Source: Skeletonema tropicum
Taxonomy: Eukaryota > Bacillariophyta > Thalassiosirophyceae > Thalassiosirales > Thalassiosiraceae
NCBI GenBank assembly: GCA_037178625.1
Contig: CM074145.1
Coordinates: forward strand, 372,001-436,000
Length of the DNA stretch: 64,000 bases
Direction: 5' to 3'
Numbering within the stretch: the first letter of the stretch is position 1; each line of letters begins with the position of its first letter. The position numbers and the translations under genes were made by a program. Of the stretch, positions 10,474-20,269 are shown piece by piece. The notes below the pieces were generated by a model that saw only the letters and a program-made list of their open reading frames with translations, searched no databases and had not been told where the DNA came from.

Positions 10474-11787
10474 TTAATTATTGGTGCAATTGGAAGCACA
10501 GAATGGACCTCCAAGCTCAATCTGTGGGTCGTCTTGATACGTGCGCCCTGAATCAGAAAAGATAGCAATTGCTCTGCTGTAGGGGAAACGATTGTTGTCC
10601 TTCCATGCACATAGATTCTGGTTGAATGATGATGCTCCATTGAACATGTAACTCATATCAGTCACTGCAGAAGTATTCCAAGATGAGATGTCGCCATTAA
10701 ACGATGATGATCCAGAGAACATGGAATACATAGAAGTCACTGCAGCTGTATTCCAAGACGAGATGTCGCCATTGAAGGATGATGCTTCAGAGAACATGTA
10801 ACTCATAGAAGTCACTGCAGCCGTATTCCAAGATGAGATGTCTCCATTAAACGATGATGCTCCAGAGAACATGTTACTCATATCAATCACTGCAGCCGTG
10901 TTCCAAGACGAAATGTCGCCATTGAAGGATGCTGCTTCAGAGAACATGTTACTCATATCAGTCACTGCAGAAGTATTCCAAGACGAGATGTTGCCATCAA
11001 AGGATGATGCTCCAAGGAACATCCAACTCATAGAAGTCACTGCAGCCGTGTCCCAAGACGAGACGTCGCCATTGAAGGATGATGCTGCCCGGAACAAGGA
11101 CCTCATACGAGTCACTGCAGCCGTTTTCCAAGATGAGATGTCCCCATCAAAGGATGATGCATACCAGAACATACCATTCATATGAGTCACTGCAGCCGTA
11201 GTCCAAGACGAAATGTTGCCATTGAAGGATGATGCTCCCCGGAACATGTAACTCATATCAGTCACTGCAGCCGTATTCCAAGATGAGATGTCGCCGTTGA
11301 AGGATGATGCTTTATTGAACATGCGACTCATGTCGGTAACTTGACCAACATCCCACCCAGATATATCTTCGTCAAAGGCATGTAGACCCTCGAATAAGCT
11401 TGACATGTTCGTAACGTCGTCTACACACCATGATCCAATCGGCCATCCATTCGTGGCAACAATGTCTTCAGGGCAAACGTCTATCCCTGCACTACAGCCG
11501 GCTTGGACATACCGCTCAATGACAGAATTGAGCGTGTCACCGTCAGTAAAGCATCTATCAGAAGGCTCACTTGGACTTGGACTTGCAGATTGGGACGAAG
11601 ATTGAGACGAAGGGGGTGTTGATAGTGTTACTCCAAGAAAGACAGCAACCGCTGTTATCATTAAAAAAATAATCACCAATAACATTTTGCTTCGCCTCTG
11701 TTTCCACCACGGAAGTTCATTGTCATAATCGCCATCATTCTGGTGCACTTCTGCCATTGCGACAGTAGTGTTGCTGTCCTCTGCCAT
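10474..11787 (-). CDS. BspA-like leucine-rich repeat (DUF285) surface protein
   Basis: ATG at 11787, 437 residues. An N-terminal cytosolic part (about 1-33) is followed by a hydrophobic anchor at about 35-55 (starts MLLVIIFLMI) and a Ser/Pro-rich linker. Ten 25-residue repeats of the type SSFNGDISSWNTAAVTDMSY-MF-x-G-A follow, with an imperfect first unit and a C-terminal cap (ends with two conserved Cys near CASNC). This is the BspA/DUF285 family, known as surface or adhesion-type repeats in bacteria and protists and expanded in diatoms. The repeats are also near-identical at DNA level (75 bp), so unequal crossover can change their number: the duplicate copy downstream has six. The ligand is unknown; a surface location is inferred from the anchor. 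Confidence 0.9.
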   Translation of the reverse strand: MAEDSNTTVAMAEVHQNDGDYDNELPWWKQRRSKMLLVIIFLMITAVAVFLGVTLSTPPSSQSSSQSASPSPSEPSDRCFTDGDTLNSVIERYVQAGCSAGIDVCPEDIVATNGWPIGSWCVDDVTNMSSLFEGLHAFDEDISGWDVGQVTDMSRMFNKASSFNGDISSWNTAAVTDMSYMFRGASSFNGNISSWTTAAVTHMNGMFWYASSFDGDISSWKTAAVTRMRSLFRAASSFNGDVSSWDTAAVTSMSWMFLGASSFDGNISSWNTSAVTDMSNMFSEAASFNGDISSWNTAAVIDMSNMFSGASSFNGDISSWNTAAVTSMSYMFSEASSFNGDISSWNTAAVTSMYSMFSGSSSFNGDISSWNTSAVTDMSYMFNGASSFNQNLCAWKDNNRFPYSRAIAIFSDSGRTYQDDPQIELGGPFCASNCTNN

Positions 11788-11925
11788 TTTTCTGTTGCTC
11801 TTATTGTTGTTGATGCAAATACTTGCATTATGAGGAGGAATGTTTGAAGGCTCCTATCCATTTTTATCATCCACCTGCATCCTGCAAGCAGGATGCAATG
11901 CATAGCACGACAGCGACAGGATCTA

Positions 11926-12135
11926 TGTACGATTGCCCTCAAAACCAACCTTTGAATTCAATTTTTGGAGTTGGCTGACAAGTAAGGTATCATGAGCTTC
12001 TTCGGACCAAATGAATAACATTGACGCTTTGAGATAGGGTCAACATCCTAGTACCTAATTATAAGTACTGTGTCATGGCTAGTCGTAAGTGGGAGCCCAT
12101 TTTCACCTATATATTTTCACCATGGTTGTGTTATA
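11926..12135. repeat. dispersed repeat, second copy at 26284-26467
   Basis: The two loci share long blocks, for example ataacattgacgctttga followed by atagggtcaacatcctag and gggagcccattttcacc. At 26.3 kb the same sequence is the left part of a TIR-bounded element (26286-26786), so this copy may be a truncated member. It lies upstream of the minus-strand BspA-like gene. Confidence 0.75.
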
Positions 12136-12189
12136 TTTATTTTTGAGTCGAGTCAAGTAATTTATCAAATCCAATACCGGTTGTCGTCT

Positions 12190-12420
12190 TTTCATGACCC
12201 GTCCAATGACAAATGATATGCTAGCTGGTTCCCGAGCATTGTTCTACCATCGACTCGATCGAGGGAAATCAATTTTGAGGGGGAATGCATCAACCTTTTC
12301 CGATGCATTTGCGTGGATGCTAGATTTTACTGCTGATGATTTAGATGCTATGGCTATGGATATGATATGGATGTGATGATTGATGCTAGTGCATTCAATG
12401 TCAATGTAAATATGATAGGA
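12190..12420 (+). pseudogene. duplicated fragment of the ELMO gene 3' end
   Basis: Matches the last part of the ELMO gene (9590-10030). It shares blocks around ccgtccaatgaca, gtaccatcgact and the end coding TADDLDAM, but has frame-breaking differences and lacks the ELMO domain. It marks the left end of segmental-duplication unit 2. Confidence 0.75.
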
Positions 12421-12887
12421 ATAATGATTGAATAATACTTAAGTGGTCATTGAATGAGGATGCTCGATGACTAAATAGATAGTTATGTCGTACATCAAAG
12501 CAAAAAGCTAGCAAAAGTGCGATCTGTTCACCTTCGCTTCTCACTCTCTCACTTTTTCGCCCATTTCTTCACACAAATTGAGTTGGATATCTGCATCTCA
12601 GTTAATTATTGGTGCAATTGGAAGCGCAGAATGGACCTCCAAGCTCAATCTGTGGGTCATCTTGAAATGTGCAACCTGAAGCATTAAACATTTCTTCTGC
12701 TTTGTTGTAGGGGTAGGGGGGAGCAAGCCCTGTGTTTTTTGGGGAGTCACGAGTGGTGCGCGCCAAGAATTTTCTCAAAATTTTTTGACCATGGCCAAAA
12801 TTGGCCATCGCCTGATTGGCGTAAGAAATAGGACCCTTTGGCAGCTTTTTCTCTGTTATTACTTGTTTTTATACTATGAAACTGTTA

Positions 12888-12920
12888 GGCCGCATAGACA
12901 GGGGTATGGTCTATGCGGCC
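12888..12920. other. perfect 12-bp hairpin in the transposon leader
   Basis: GGCCGCATAGAC (12888-12899) pairs with GTCTATGCGGCC (12909-12920) across a 9-base loop. It lies upstream of the transposon gene and could be a subterminal binding site or 5'-UTR structure. Confidence 0.75.
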
Positions 12921-13080
12921 AAAGAGTTTGGTGGTCCAAAGTGCTAACCCGGTGGAGATTTTGCTGCCAAACCAGCCAATCTTGTCGACAAAACTCCGAT
13001 CTTCAAAAGACTCAACGCATCGGAGAGCTCGATGCTCCGAAAGCAACAAGCAGAGATCTCAGCGGTGCACAAAAGCGACA

Positions 13081-15121
13081 ATGGAAGAGAGTAATGATGA
13101 TACCGCAATGGCGGCCGGTGCCGAGGCAGCGCCAAAGCCAAAAAAGAGAAAGAGGAAGAGAACTTTTAGCCGCAAAATAAAGGGTGGTAAAGAATTCCTG
13201 CATTGGCTGGAGAAGTACCATCCAGGAGCATTACTTGTTCCGACGCTACGGAGTGCGGGGTCTCGTCATGATCTGAATGTGGAAGGAGCAGGGGCGATCT
13301 ACTACAACCGCAATCTATACATCCAGTTCCTTGACGAACAGCTTGCGACTCCAAATGCAAGTAACATTCTTCAAGAGAATCTCTTCATCATTCTCTCAAG
13401 TGAAGAAATGATAGCATTATGTCGACTGTGCTCCATTTTCCACTTTGCATTCAGCTTACCGCTCCGATGGCTTGCAGGCAACACGCAAGACTTAGCAAAG
13501 TATGGCTGGTCTGTCTTTTCTATGTCAAGGGCACTGAATACATTCGAGAAGGCAATGGAGTCAGTGATTGGAGACGCAGACTTTATTTTAGACGAAGATT
13601 GGATTATGAATGTCTTTAAAGATATCGCTGATGTGAGTAGTCTAGTCTTGTATCATCTGATTGCTTTGTCATATATTCGACTCACAATTCGTCTCACATC
13701 TATTTGTCATCTATCATCTACCGCAGGACATCCCTGAATTTAAAGAGCATTTACAATACGCTTTTGATTTGAAGAAGTCCTCTACTGTTGACCGTAAAAC
13801 TAAAGTTATGAGTGGTGCACAACTTCGTTCGGAACTATTCAAACCTGAGAGAGAAGAGAACCAAAATACTGATGAACTCGTGAAGAAGATGGCTAAAGTG
13901 GCAGCTGAGTGTATATTAAAGGAAATGCATGATCGTAAGAAGCACACTTGGGAGCACCTTGATAGCCAGGATGGGCCATTGAGCATGAAACATGTCACGG
14001 ACGAAATGCATCAAGCTGGCTTAGGCAAATTTGCAGTTAATGATGTGGCAGAGCGGCCATTTGGGGCACTCACCCAACAGATGGAGGCCTTCGTGACACT
14101 TGTAGGTATGAATGCTTCTGCGGTTGGCCAGGCGCGCATCAATGGTGATTTCTATCGAGTCGAGACAGAGCTTCAAAAGAAGAAGAAAGAAGATGCAGAT
14201 GAAACTCAACCTCAAAACGGTACTGTGATTGACCTTCCTCCTCAATTACTCACGACAGTGATTGAATTTGCACTATCTAAAACAAAGCAGGTGCGAAAGA
14301 AGGAGCAAGTAGCTCTCCGCAATCAGCAAGAAAAGAGGGCGCAAAGATTAGAGCTGATGAAAAAGGCAGGATACGAGAAGGCCACCCAGCTTCTCATTGA
14401 TTGTCTGTACTACCATGATATGTACTATTCTGAAAGGCGGCTGAGAAGTGCGGCAGCTGTAGATGAGATGCTTGGCCAACTAAAAAGTAAGACAGCAAAG
14501 TTAGATGAGATCAAAGAACAGATCCGTATCAGAGTACTTGGACTTGGCTGGGAAGACTTACATCATCCATGGAGTAAAGATGGTAAGGAGTATTCGGTAG
14601 ATATCCTTGCCGACTGGTTAAAGAACAAAATTATACCGGAAGAGGACAAAAGGCCAATTCCAGAAAAGCCTCCTGTCAAAAGACTTGAGCGGAAGGCTTT
14701 GCCAGTGCTTGGAACATTGTCTGCCGATGTTGCTAAACTTAACGTCATGTCAGAAGAAAAAGAGCAAGAAATTAGGGACAAGGCAACCGAAATGCGTGAC
14801 GAGCGGGAGTTGGACGGAGTTGGAGACAGATACGGTGAAATGCAACCTAGACTCCACCCTGCATTGGATGAAAGCTTGATTGATCGTCGCATTGAAATCT
14901 GTTTGACGCGTGGTGAGCAGCTAATGTGGCATAGTGGGAAGGTGGTTGGGATAAAGAGAAGAAAGAAAACTTTCGAAATGCTATACGATGAAGATGTTGT
15001 AGATGATGACGAACCTCGTTTGCAAGAAGTTAAGCTGCTGCCAAGCTTTTGGATCAAGGCTAAGCAAGGCGGATGGAGATTAGCTAAAGAGGAGGTGGAG
15101 ATGGAGCGTGCGCAACCTTGA
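13081..15121 (+). CDS. transposon-encoded protein of unrecognised family (putative transposase)
   Basis: Two exons: 13081-13632 and 13727-15121, with a 94-bp GTGAGT..CCGCAG intron that joins KDIAD to DIPEF in frame, giving 648 residues. ATG 13081 is chosen because the longer open frame from 12913 reads through the hairpin and low-quality sequence. Features: a basic nuclear-signal-like stretch (KPKKRKRKR, about 20-28); a helical middle; the conserved-looking block KFAVNDVAERPFGALTQQME (about 290-309), whose D and E could be catalytic; charged coiled-coil stretches; and a C-terminal SH3/Tudor-like stretch around WHSGKVVGIKRRKKTFEMLY. It is the only gene in a complete TIR element, which makes a transposase role the simplest inference. 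I recall related repeated diatom proteins, but no named superfamily. Confidence 0.75.
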
Positions 15122-15130
15122 GTACCAATG

Positions 15131-15237
15131 TTAAAGTAGGGGGGGAGTAATGTATTCGTAGTAGAAAGAAGTGTGTAACTCAAGTTCTACTAAGTGATAA
15201 TTAATCCAGTAGTTCGATACACGTAGCTTGCAGAGCC
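15131..15237 (+). repeat. solo copy of the 107-bp repeat, flanked by a ~50-bp direct repeat
   Basis: Same length as the copy at 5545-5651 and clearly homologous, with about ten differences. It begins ten bases after the stop codon of the transposon gene. The 3' end of that gene (about 15076-15130) is partly repeated just downstream (15242-15292; shared core gaggaggtggagatggag), so the unit sits between direct repeats. In both places the repeat is preceded by CAATG. Confidence 0.85.
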
Positions 15238-16243
15238 TAATAGAGATTAAAAGAGGAGGTGGAGATGGAGTGCGCAACCTTGAGTACCAATTCCTACATA
15301 GAATAAATTGCGGGAGCGAAATTTGGCGCCATCCATCACTTTCAATTCATGACTCAATGGCCAAAAATGTGCTCCTATGTAGTGCCAAAATGGGTATGAA
15401 GAAATGGAACAAATAGCACGAAACTTTGGATATATCTACATTGGATATATATGAATTCATGTATGCAATAGTATTTGGTATAAAACCTATTTGAAAATTC
15501 ATCATTCTGGGCTTGCTCCCCCCTAGTAGGGGAAGCGATTGTTGTCCTTCCACGCGCAAAGATTCTGGTTGAATGATGAAGCTTCGACGAACATGACGCT
15601 CATATCCCTCACTGCAGCCGTCTCCCAAGACGAAATGTTGCCATTAAATGATGAAGCACTATAGAACATGCCCATCATAGAAGTCACTTCAGCTGTGTTC
15701 CAAGACGAAATGTCGCCGTCAAAGGATGATGCTACAGAGAACATGCCACTCATATCAGTCACTGCAGACGTGTCCCAAGATGAGATGTCGCCATTGAATG
15801 ATGATGCTCCAAAAAACATGCCATTCATATCAGTCACTGCGGCCGTATTCAAAGACGAGAGGTCGCCATTGAAGGCGGATGCAAAACGGAACATGAAACT
15901 CATATCAGTCACTGCAGACGTGTTCCAAGAGGAAATGTTGCCATTGAAGGATGATGCTTTGAAGAACATGTAACTCATGTCAGTCACTGCAGAAGTATTC
16001 CATCGAGAAATGTCTTCGTTAAAAGTATCGTGACCCACAAACAGTCCTAACATGTGAGTAACGTCGTCCATGCACCAAGACCCAATCGGCCAACCATACG
16101 TGGCAACAATGTCAGCAGGGCAAACGTCTATCCCTGCGCTACAGTTGGCTTGGACATACCGATCAATGACATGCAACAACTCGTCGTGAGCGTTAAAGCA
16201 TGGGCCTGGAGATTGAGTCGAAGGGGAACTTGATAGTGTTACC

Positions 16244-16636
16244 GGCGATCTGTAGTGTTACCCTATCCAATATATTGCCAATTATTGCTTCTCAGCCGCC
16301 ACGGGGGTAAACTACCATGTAAAGGTGCTTAAAATGCTGCTCTCGGTGAGCTGAGTTCGAATCTGTGCTGTATCTAATTTTTTATAAAAATATTTTGTTA
16401 GCCCCACTTCTAGCTTGCCTTAAGGGTTAACCCCCCAAAAGGTCCCCTTATCCAGTTTCCTTGGGTCTTTGGTTCCATAGCACAAATTCATCGCACCATG
16501 ATTCGAAACTACCTCAGATACACCCCGGATTTGAACTCAGCTCACTGAGAGGATTTCAGAACTGTGCTCACCTTCATCATAGCACCAATATTCGCTGAGA
16601 AGCAACCTGCTGGATAGGCTAACACTACAGATCGCC
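16244..16636. mobile_element. 393-bp MITE with ~26-bp TIRs, TSD TACC
   Basis: The ends GGCGATCTGTAGTGTTA and their reverse complement are followed by further matching blocks (one mismatch in ~25, then TTGCTTCTCAGC on both sides). TACC flanks each end (16240-16243, 16637-16640), and the paralogous gene gives the empty site. The inner arms form a second inverted repeat around GGTGAGCTGAGTTC-A/G-AATC, which resembles a tRNA B box; this may be coincidence or a tRNA-derived core. No coding capacity. Confidence 0.9.
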
Positions 16637-16800
16637 TACCCCAAGAATGACAGCAACCACTACAATCATTACGAAGATAAATAACATTATGTTTCGCTTC
16701 TGTTTCCACCACGGAAGTTCGGGCTCTACAGCTACAGAAGTTGCTCCATTGTCAGTATCGTTACCACCCGTAGTGGCATCGGCAACAGGAATAGTTGCAG

Positions 16801-17787
16801 CCGCTGCCTGAGGAGGTGTATAGTATCATTCGAAGATTTCATCGTCCTGTTCCCCGCACTTCTACTTCTACTTCTCTCTCTAATGTTCGGCAGAATCGAG
16901 ATGCCGACGCAACGATTTGGATGTCAGAATATAAATGCTGCCTTGTATCAAAGATACGCAAGAGTGCACAAGATTTTTATCAGTGCAACTGCAGCGCTAA
17001 GAAGTACAAAGCTGTCATGCATGCTTGCAGCAAACATGCATGACAGCTGCGCGGTGCGCGATCTTCGGCACTTTTTTGCTTCGCGAAGCGCGAATGAAAT
17101 TGACGCGTGGCATTAATAATTCATTTTAGGACACGGTTTCCCAAATGGCCTGAAAGCGGCCACTTCGATTTTTTTATCGACATTTTTAGCTCTCAGCATG
17201 GACTAACTGGAGAAATCAGAGTGGCCACGGGCATTTTCAATAAATTTATTTTAGGAAACTTCAGTTTACGACTCATTTTAGCTCTCAGCACGGACTACAT
17301 GCTATTGTAACTGGAGAAATCAGAGTGATTGGCATCGCATTTGATCTTTTACACCCTCAACCTAACGAAAACTATGAATATGAATCCTCTGCGTTGCAAT
17401 AGCTAAATAAATTTCCCAGATTGCACTCACACCCAGATAATAAACACTCTAGCGGCAGCGAGCGATGATAATATAAGTAGTATGACAATATCAATATCCG
17501 CTCTCTAGAGAGAGCTTGAGTTGGAAAGGATACTTTATTCTTTACCTTACACAGATCACAGGAGAGAAATCAGAGGCGCGACACAGAAACAAGCTGATTA
17601 CTTCGTACGTTAAAGTTTTCCACGGTGATAACAGATGGAAATCTTACCAGAATGAAAGAGCTAGAGCGTAGCCAAAATATCTCATGCTTATAGATTTTCC
17701 ACACTACTAACCCAGAGGGGGTTACGTCTTGGTCTTGTCCTTTCAGTTTCAGTTCACCAGTGCAGGCTATGCAGGCTGATGACATGC
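16801..17787. other. intergenic with hairpin and local duplication
   Basis: A perfect 14-bp inverted repeat AGCTGTCATGCATG (17010-17023) / CATGCATGACAGCT (17035-17048) forms a hairpin with an 11-base loop. A diverged direct duplication covers about 17180-17330 (shared blocks ttttagctctcagca and aactggagaaatcagagtg). No gene is supported. Confidence 0.6.
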
Positions 17788-19930
17788 TCATACTCTTGGA
17801 TGCAGGTAAGGAAGAACCGTTTTCTCTGCCCATTCCCAAATCTTGTCAGAGTCTTCAATCTTCATGAATTCGGGAAAAGTCCAAGAGAAAACATGTTGGA
17901 AAAGTCTATTGAAAAACGCTTTGCGCCTGTCCTCGTCTGCCTTGCCCTCTGCCTCTAGCCATGATCCAAAATTGTCAATCTTTGTCATCGCCGCTCCAAA
18001 GTATTCGTGACCTGCTGCAACTTTTTTTAGCCAACCAGGAGTCATCCTCTCTATCTTTAAAGACGTACGCTTTTGAGCAAACGCTTTCTTCGACAACTTT
18101 TTGAGACTCGACTCGTCCAGATATTTTGATGCCTGTACAAGAGATGCGGACGGTTCCATTGCCAACAACACTGGACTCAAATCATTTCTCTTGAGATGAC
18201 AAAGTGCCCCGAAGAAGCGATCATTTTGCATGAGTGCAAGAAACTCGTCATCCATCAAATTACACTTGCCATTCCAGCTCTCTGTACAAGAATACAACGC
18301 TTCTACGTTGGGGAAGCACTCACGAAGATATGCTTTTGCTGCCGCTTCAAATTCGTCGTCATCTGACAAAAAGTCCATTTCCAACAATTTCTCAATACGA
18401 TCAAGTTCTGCATTGATTTTTTCCGGCCAATTCCTTTATTACCTTCTTGTTTATCTTGCTAGGAGACTTGATGTATGGTTTCAACCATGAATCGATAAAT
18501 GGAGTTTCCAGATGCATGCACTGTTCTGTAGCTGTGCCATACCGGAGATATTCCTCCTTTCCGTAAGTCTTTATTGCACGTTCACGAAACGGTTCATCAA
18601 TGAGTGCTTTCAGATCATCCAACATCTTTTCAACCTTGGTTACCTTGATTTGTTTTTTGTCATCGCGTTTGGACTTTTTCAATTCTTCCCTTTCCCGTGA
18701 AATACGCTTTGCCATTCCGACAGTGTTGGTGAATGTATGATTGAATTCTGCATAATCTTCCTTTGGAGGTGCGTTTAGATTCTTTGTCAGATAGTAATCA
18801 ATCCATTCACCATTGTTTAGTGATGGTGGTGCTTCTTCTTCCTCCTCCTCTTCTTTGTCACCACCGCCTTCAGTATCTGCAGCAGCAGCAGCAGCAGCTT
18901 TAGATGCAGCTAGCAGAATCACCAGTAGAGACAGCAGAAGATGCAGAATCACCAGTATCAGCCGCAGCCGCCGCAGCAGCAGCTTCCTTCGCCACAGCAT
19001 CAGCTTTCAACTAGTCATAATAACCACACAAAGCATCCACATCTCCCCAAGTCACCAGCGGACCCACCCTCTCCCCACTCACATCCGAACGATTCTCACT
19101 CCAAAAATAATGATTGGTACTATACCCATTCGATGCAACTCTTGGATAACTCAAAATGGTACGATAGATTGGTTTTCGATTGTATCTTGCCCACGACGTT
19201 TTCCACGCCTTGGTCAATTTTTTTCTGGATTGGCCACGTCCCGAGGCAACACAGTCCCAGCAGGCAAATACGCCTATACCCGGTCGGACGTGGATTTGTA
19301 CCACTGAGAAAGCAGAACTCACAACGTTTCCCATTGGCTAAGCTGAAGTAATCGAAGAGGACTAGGAACGTGAATCGAATGATTGCTCATGAGTGCATAC
19401 AGTTCCTCCATTGTCTTCTTGGCGTGTCCACCGTGAATGAGTGCAGATTGAACAACCATCTTGGTAGTGACCATTTCTACGGAGTGATTTGCACTGTTAT
19501 AGCAATATTGTACAGTGAGCGAGGCGGTAAGAATTCCATGACATTGACCATTGCATCCACTGGAATGGGAGCACTGTCTTCACTGGATAGTTTTCTATCT
19601 GTCGGCTCGTCACTTTTGAGTGCTCCTTTCTTGCGACGAGGGCGCTTGGCTGAAGGTTTCTTGACATTATCATCGTCCTCCTCCTCGCCATAGTCATCAT
19701 CATCTATCGGCTCTTCACTTTTGAGCACTCCCTTCTTGCGGCGAGGCTTTTTGGCTGGAGGTTTGACATCATCGACATCGTCCTCCTCTTTCATGCCAGA
19801 AATGAGCTCCTCACTTTTCAGCGCTGCTTTACGGCGAGGCCGCTTCGCTGGAGGCTTCGAGTCCTCTTCGGGGATGACTGCTTCACCGTCACGCTATGTT
19901 GTCTTCATCTTTATTGTCGGGTTTCAAAGA
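17788..19930 (-). pseudogene. decayed F-box-like gene with many frameshifts
   Basis: Read on the minus strand, segments in different frames form one plausible protein. It starts with an acidic/basic N-terminus with three copies of a KPPAKRPRRK-type motif and an F-box-like block PIPVDAMVNVMEFLPPRSLY. A Cys-rich block with CEFC and VFACWDC follows, then GPLVTWGDVDALCGYYD, an Ala-rich insertion, and a long helical C-terminal region ending PYLHPRV at 17788. Breaks include a TAG near the 5' end, a frame change after the F-box, one before CEFC and one after it, a TAG after GYYD, one in the Ala-rich part, and one at a 6-T run (18417-18422). The number of breaks argues for a pseudogene rather than sequencing error. 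Similar F-box/Cys proteins occur as families in diatoms (from memory). Confidence 0.7.
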
Positions 19931-20269
19931 ATCGCAACTGACAACAACTAACATCATCAACTAGAGAGCTCACTAAAGATCTTATTATCCGGTTGATTTT
20001 TGTTCTTGCGGGCTGGGACTGAATATCCGGGGGAGAGATTCTGCGCCCTTTCTATCCGCGTTTTAAAAACTTCAAGTACAGATTTCTTTCATAAAAATAG
20101 CATACTTGCTTGTCTTGGGGGGTTTCTTGGGGCAAGAACATCAAATAGGGGGCATAGGCCCGTCAGGCTCATCAGTGAATCCTTCATCTTTTCGCTGAGT
20201 GCAATATAATATTTTTCACATCCTATAATATTTTAATCTTCGTTGCATGTCAAAAAACACTCCGCAGCA
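19931..20269. other. intergenic, divergent promoter region
   Basis: Lies between the 5' end of the F-box-like pseudogene and the SPO11-3 start. Apart from a G-rich stretch (about 20115-20160, ggggggtttcttgggg) nothing is recognised. Confidence 0.5.

Larger units (their letters stand above)
9590..11960. repeat. segmental duplication, unit 1 (ELMO 3' end + BspA-like gene)
   Basis: The last ~430 bp of the ELMO gene, its downstream flank (10117-10187, including a run similar to cttctcactctctcactttt) and the complete convergent BspA-like gene recur in the same order and orientation at 12190-16800. Unit 2 is diverged and carries two later insertions. Confidence 0.85.
12714..15525 (+). mobile_element. 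2812-bp DNA transposon, 17-bp TIRs, 7-bp TSD GTAGGGG
   Basis: TIRs TAGGGGGGAGCAAGCCC (12714-12730) and its exact reverse complement (15509-15525) are flanked by GTAGGGG on both sides (12707-12713, 15526-15532). The paralogous BspA gene at 10.5 kb shows the empty site (tgtaggggaaacg), so the boundaries are certain. The body carries one spliced plus-strand gene and a 107-bp repeat downstream of it. A 7-bp duplication is unusual for common superfamilies (hAT 8, MULE 8-11, CACTA 3), so the family is left open. Confidence 0.93.
12602..16800 (-). pseudogene. second BspA-like (DUF285) gene copy, split by two insertions
   Basis: Homologous segments, from the 5' end on the minus strand: about 16800-16637 (anchor region PELPWWKQKRNIMLFIF), 16243-15526 (six 25-residue DUF285 repeats up to NNRFPY) and 12713-12602 (C-terminal cap ending CASNCTNN). 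The gaps are exactly a 393-bp MITE (16244-16636, plus TACC) and a 2812-bp transposon (12714-15525, plus GTAGGGG). Removing each insertion with one target copy restores the reading frame, so the copy was probably intact before the hits. Only its start is unclear: no ATG lies in frame upstream before a TGA. The transposon itself supplies the stop codon TAG at its end. Confidence 0.9.

Noticed and set aside
16320..16580. tRNA gene inside the MITE
   Set aside because: Only the B-box-like stretch is present; no acceptor, D or anticodon arm pairs convincingly.
20243..20269. Nine extra N-terminal residues of SPO11-3
   Set aside because: They would need a TTG start; ATG 20270 begins a sensible protein.
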